A DNA stretch of 22,520 nt from Solirubrobacteraceae bacterium (GTDB taxonomy: Bacteria; Actinomycetota; Thermoleophilia; Solirubrobacterales; Solirubrobacteraceae), in NCBI GenBank assembly GCA_016462625.1, contig JAEMSV010000062.1:1-22520 (forward strand), in the 5' to 3' direction. The notes under the pieces are model-generated. The model worked only from the letters and a program-made list of their open reading frames with translations, was not told where the DNA came from and did no database searches. This document shows positions 21,201 to 22,520 of this stretch, in pieces. Both the position numbers and the translations under genes were made by a program. The first letter of the stretch is position 1. Each line of letters opens with the position of its first letter.

Positions 21201-22520
21201 TCGCGCCGGCCAGCGCTCTGGCCGCAACGATGACCGGGTCCAGCGTGGGACTCATCGGCGGGGCGTACGCGAGGTCGGCGAACTGCAACGCCGCGACCGT
21301 CATGCCGGACCACAGCGCGGTGGCGACCGTGTCGATCCGCTTGCCCGCCCCCTGGGCGCCGACGATCTGGCCGCCGAGCAGCTTGCCCGTCCCGGGTTCG
21401 GCGAGCAGCTTGACCCAGACCGGGCCGCCGCCGGGGTAGTAGCCGGCCCGGGTGCGGTGCTCGATCGTCCTCGTGACGTAGTCGATGCCGGCGTCCTGCG
21501 CCTCGCGCTCGCTGATGCCCGTGCGGCTGATCTCGTAGCGGCAGATCCGGCTGATCGCGGTGCCGAGCACGCCGGGGAACGCGAGGTCGCCGCCGGTCGC
21601 GTTGATCCCCGCGATCCGGCCCTGCTGGTTGGCGTGGGTGCCGAGCTGGATGTTCGCGGGGCGGTTCAGGATGCGGTGGTGCGACTCGACGCAGTCGCCC
21701 GCCGCGTAGACGCCGTCGTGGTCGGGCACGCGCATGTGGTCGTCGACGACGATCGCGCCGGTGTCCTCGCCGATCCGGACGCCCGCCGCGCGCGCGACGT
21801 CGACGTCCGGCTTCGCGCCGGTCCCGATGAGGACGTGGTCGGCCTCGAGCAGACCCTCGCTCGTGCGCACGCCGTTGGCGCGGCCGCCTTCGACGGTGAC
21901 CTCCTCGATGTCCACGTTCAGCAGGACCCGGATCCCCTCGCCTTCGGCGGCCTCCTGGACGTGCAGCGCCATGTCGGCGTCGAGGGTGTTCATCACCTGT
22001 GGCGAGTGGTCGATCAGCGTGACGTCGCGCAGACCGCGGTGGACGAGGTTCTCCGCCATCTCGAGCCCGATGTAGCCGGCGCCGATGACCACCGCGCGAT
22101 CGCCGCCGCGGGTCTGCAGGTCGCTGCGCAGGCGCTCGGCGGTCTCGATCGTGCGGGCCGGCTCCGCGGCTTCGGCGCCCGGGATCGGCGGCGGCGTGGC
22201 GACGGCGCCGGTCGCGATCACGAGCTGGTCGAAGGGCTCGGTCGTCTCCTCGCGCGTGATTGTGTCGCGGACCGTCAGCCGCCGGGCCGCCAGGTCGATC
22301 GCGACGACCTCGGTGCGGATCCGCGCGTCGATGCCGTTGCGCCGGTGTGCTTCGGGCGTGCGGGCGACCAGGTCGTCGGCGCTCTCGATGGTGCCCCCGA
22401 CGTAGTACGGGATCCCGCACGCCCCGTACGACGTGTGGGCGCCGCGCTCGAACGCGACGATCTCGAGATCCGGGGTGCGGCGCTTCGCGACGCTGGCGGC
22501 GGACATGCCGGCGCCGTCAC
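21196..22520 (-). CDS. CoA-disulfide reductase/NADH oxidase-like flavoprotein (5' end outside window)
   Basis: A pyridine nucleotide-disulfide oxidoreductase, at least 440 residues, cut by the right edge. The frame stays open to the last base, and the residues before the first in-window Met read DGAG-M-SAAS, which is the inside of the FAD-binding GxGxxG loop, so that Met (22506) is not the start; about ten residues are missing. Other landmarks: SYGACGIPYYVGG with the single redox cysteine of CoA-disulfide reductases, LVIATGA, the NAD(P)-binding AVVIGAGYIGLEMAENL, GVYAAGDCVE, and the C-terminal dimer domain with LLGGQIVGAQGAGKRID. It would reduce CoA disulfides or persulfides, or oxidise NADH, in the cytoplasm. 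This links loosely to the sulfur theme. The stop codon lies within the operator of the next gene, 31 bp upstream of it. Confidence 0.9.
   Translation of the reverse strand, partial: DGAGMSAASVAKRRTPDLEIVAFERGAHTSYGACGIPYYVGGTIESADDLVARTPEAHRRNGIDARIRTEVVAIDLAARRLTVRDTITREETTEPFDQLVIATGAVATPPPIPGAEAAEPARTIETAERLRSDLQTRGGDRAVVIGAGYIGLEMAENLVHRGLRDVTLIDHSPQVMNTLDADMALHVQEAAEGEGIRVLLNVDIEEVTVEGGRANGVRTSEGLLEADHVLIGTGAKPDVDVARAAGVRIGEDTGAIVVDDHMRVPDHDGVYAAGDCVESHHRILNRPANIQLGTHANQQGRIAGINATGGDLAFPGVLGTAISRICRYEISRTGISEREAQDAGIDYVTRTIEHRTRAGYYPGGGPVWVKLLAEPGTGKLLGGQIVGAQGAGKRIDTVATALWSGMTVAALQFADLAYAPPMSPTLDPVIVAARALAGAI

Noticed and set aside
1..22520. CRISPR arrays, tRNA or rRNA genes
   Set aside because: No regularly spaced repeats and no tRNA- or rRNA-like sequence were seen on either strand.

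Overview
The window looks like a chromosomal segment of a high-GC actinobacterium. The codon choice, the many GTG starts, the ATGA/GTGA-coupled operons and the apparently leaderless genes (TANNNT, then 6-7 nt, then the start codon) fit Actinomycetota. A Solirubrobacterales-type soil organism (Solirubrobacter, Conexibacter and relatives) is my best guess, but it is an inference from style and gene mix, not from a marker gene. There is no rRNA, tRNA, CRISPR array, transposase or integrase in the window.

Layout. (1) 27-435: a FitA/VapB-type antitoxin on the minus strand and a divergent regulatory region that holds one copy of a nested palindromic repeat. (2) 436-1656: an SfnB/DszC-like flavin monooxygenase of the acyl-CoA dehydrogenase fold. 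(3) 1686-5086: an A/T-richer accessory island of five genes that looks like a defence cluster. It holds a TIR-domain protein coupled to a nucleoside-deoxyribosyltransferase/TIR-like protein (minus strand), a DUF5343 protein coupled to a Swt1-type HEPN protein (plus), and a membrane-anchored protein ending in a HEPN-like motif (minus), whose stop codon overlaps the stop of the Swt1-HEPN gene. (4) 5342-15369: a plus-strand organosulfur-scavenging operon with an NtaA-like FMNH2 monooxygenase, a complete oligopeptide-type ABC importer (lipoprotein, two permeases, fused double ATPase), a second NtaA-like monooxygenase, the alkanesulfonate monooxygenase SsuD, a degenerate SsuE-like protein and a DUF4395 membrane protein. 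(5) 15435-18923: a minus-strand operon with an NtaB-type flavin reductase, an SsuE-type FMN reductase and a polar amino-acid-type ABC importer. (6) 18991-22520: a MOSC-domain protein, a secreted protein with PHM-like copper monooxygenase plus plastocyanin-like domains, and the truncated end of a CoA-disulfide-reductase-like flavoprotein.

How it fits together. Regions 2, 4 and 5 read as one sulfur-starvation programme. ABC systems import organosulfur compounds, the two flavin reductases supply reduced flavin, and the SfnB-like, NtaA-like and SsuD monooxygenases cleave C-S bonds to release sulfite. An A/T-rich 22-bp box occurs at three promoters: the first NtaA-like gene, ssuD and the flavin reductase. 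It is a candidate operator (or specialised promoter) joining both operons into one regulon. No transcription factor for it is encoded here.

The most novel items are that three-site box, the two near-identical nested hairpins about 15 kb apart at the outer edges of the sulfur locus, and the five-gene TIR/HEPN island lying between the SfnB-like gene and the rest of the sulfur genes. All functional statements rest on motif recognition by eye; no database search or alignment program was run.
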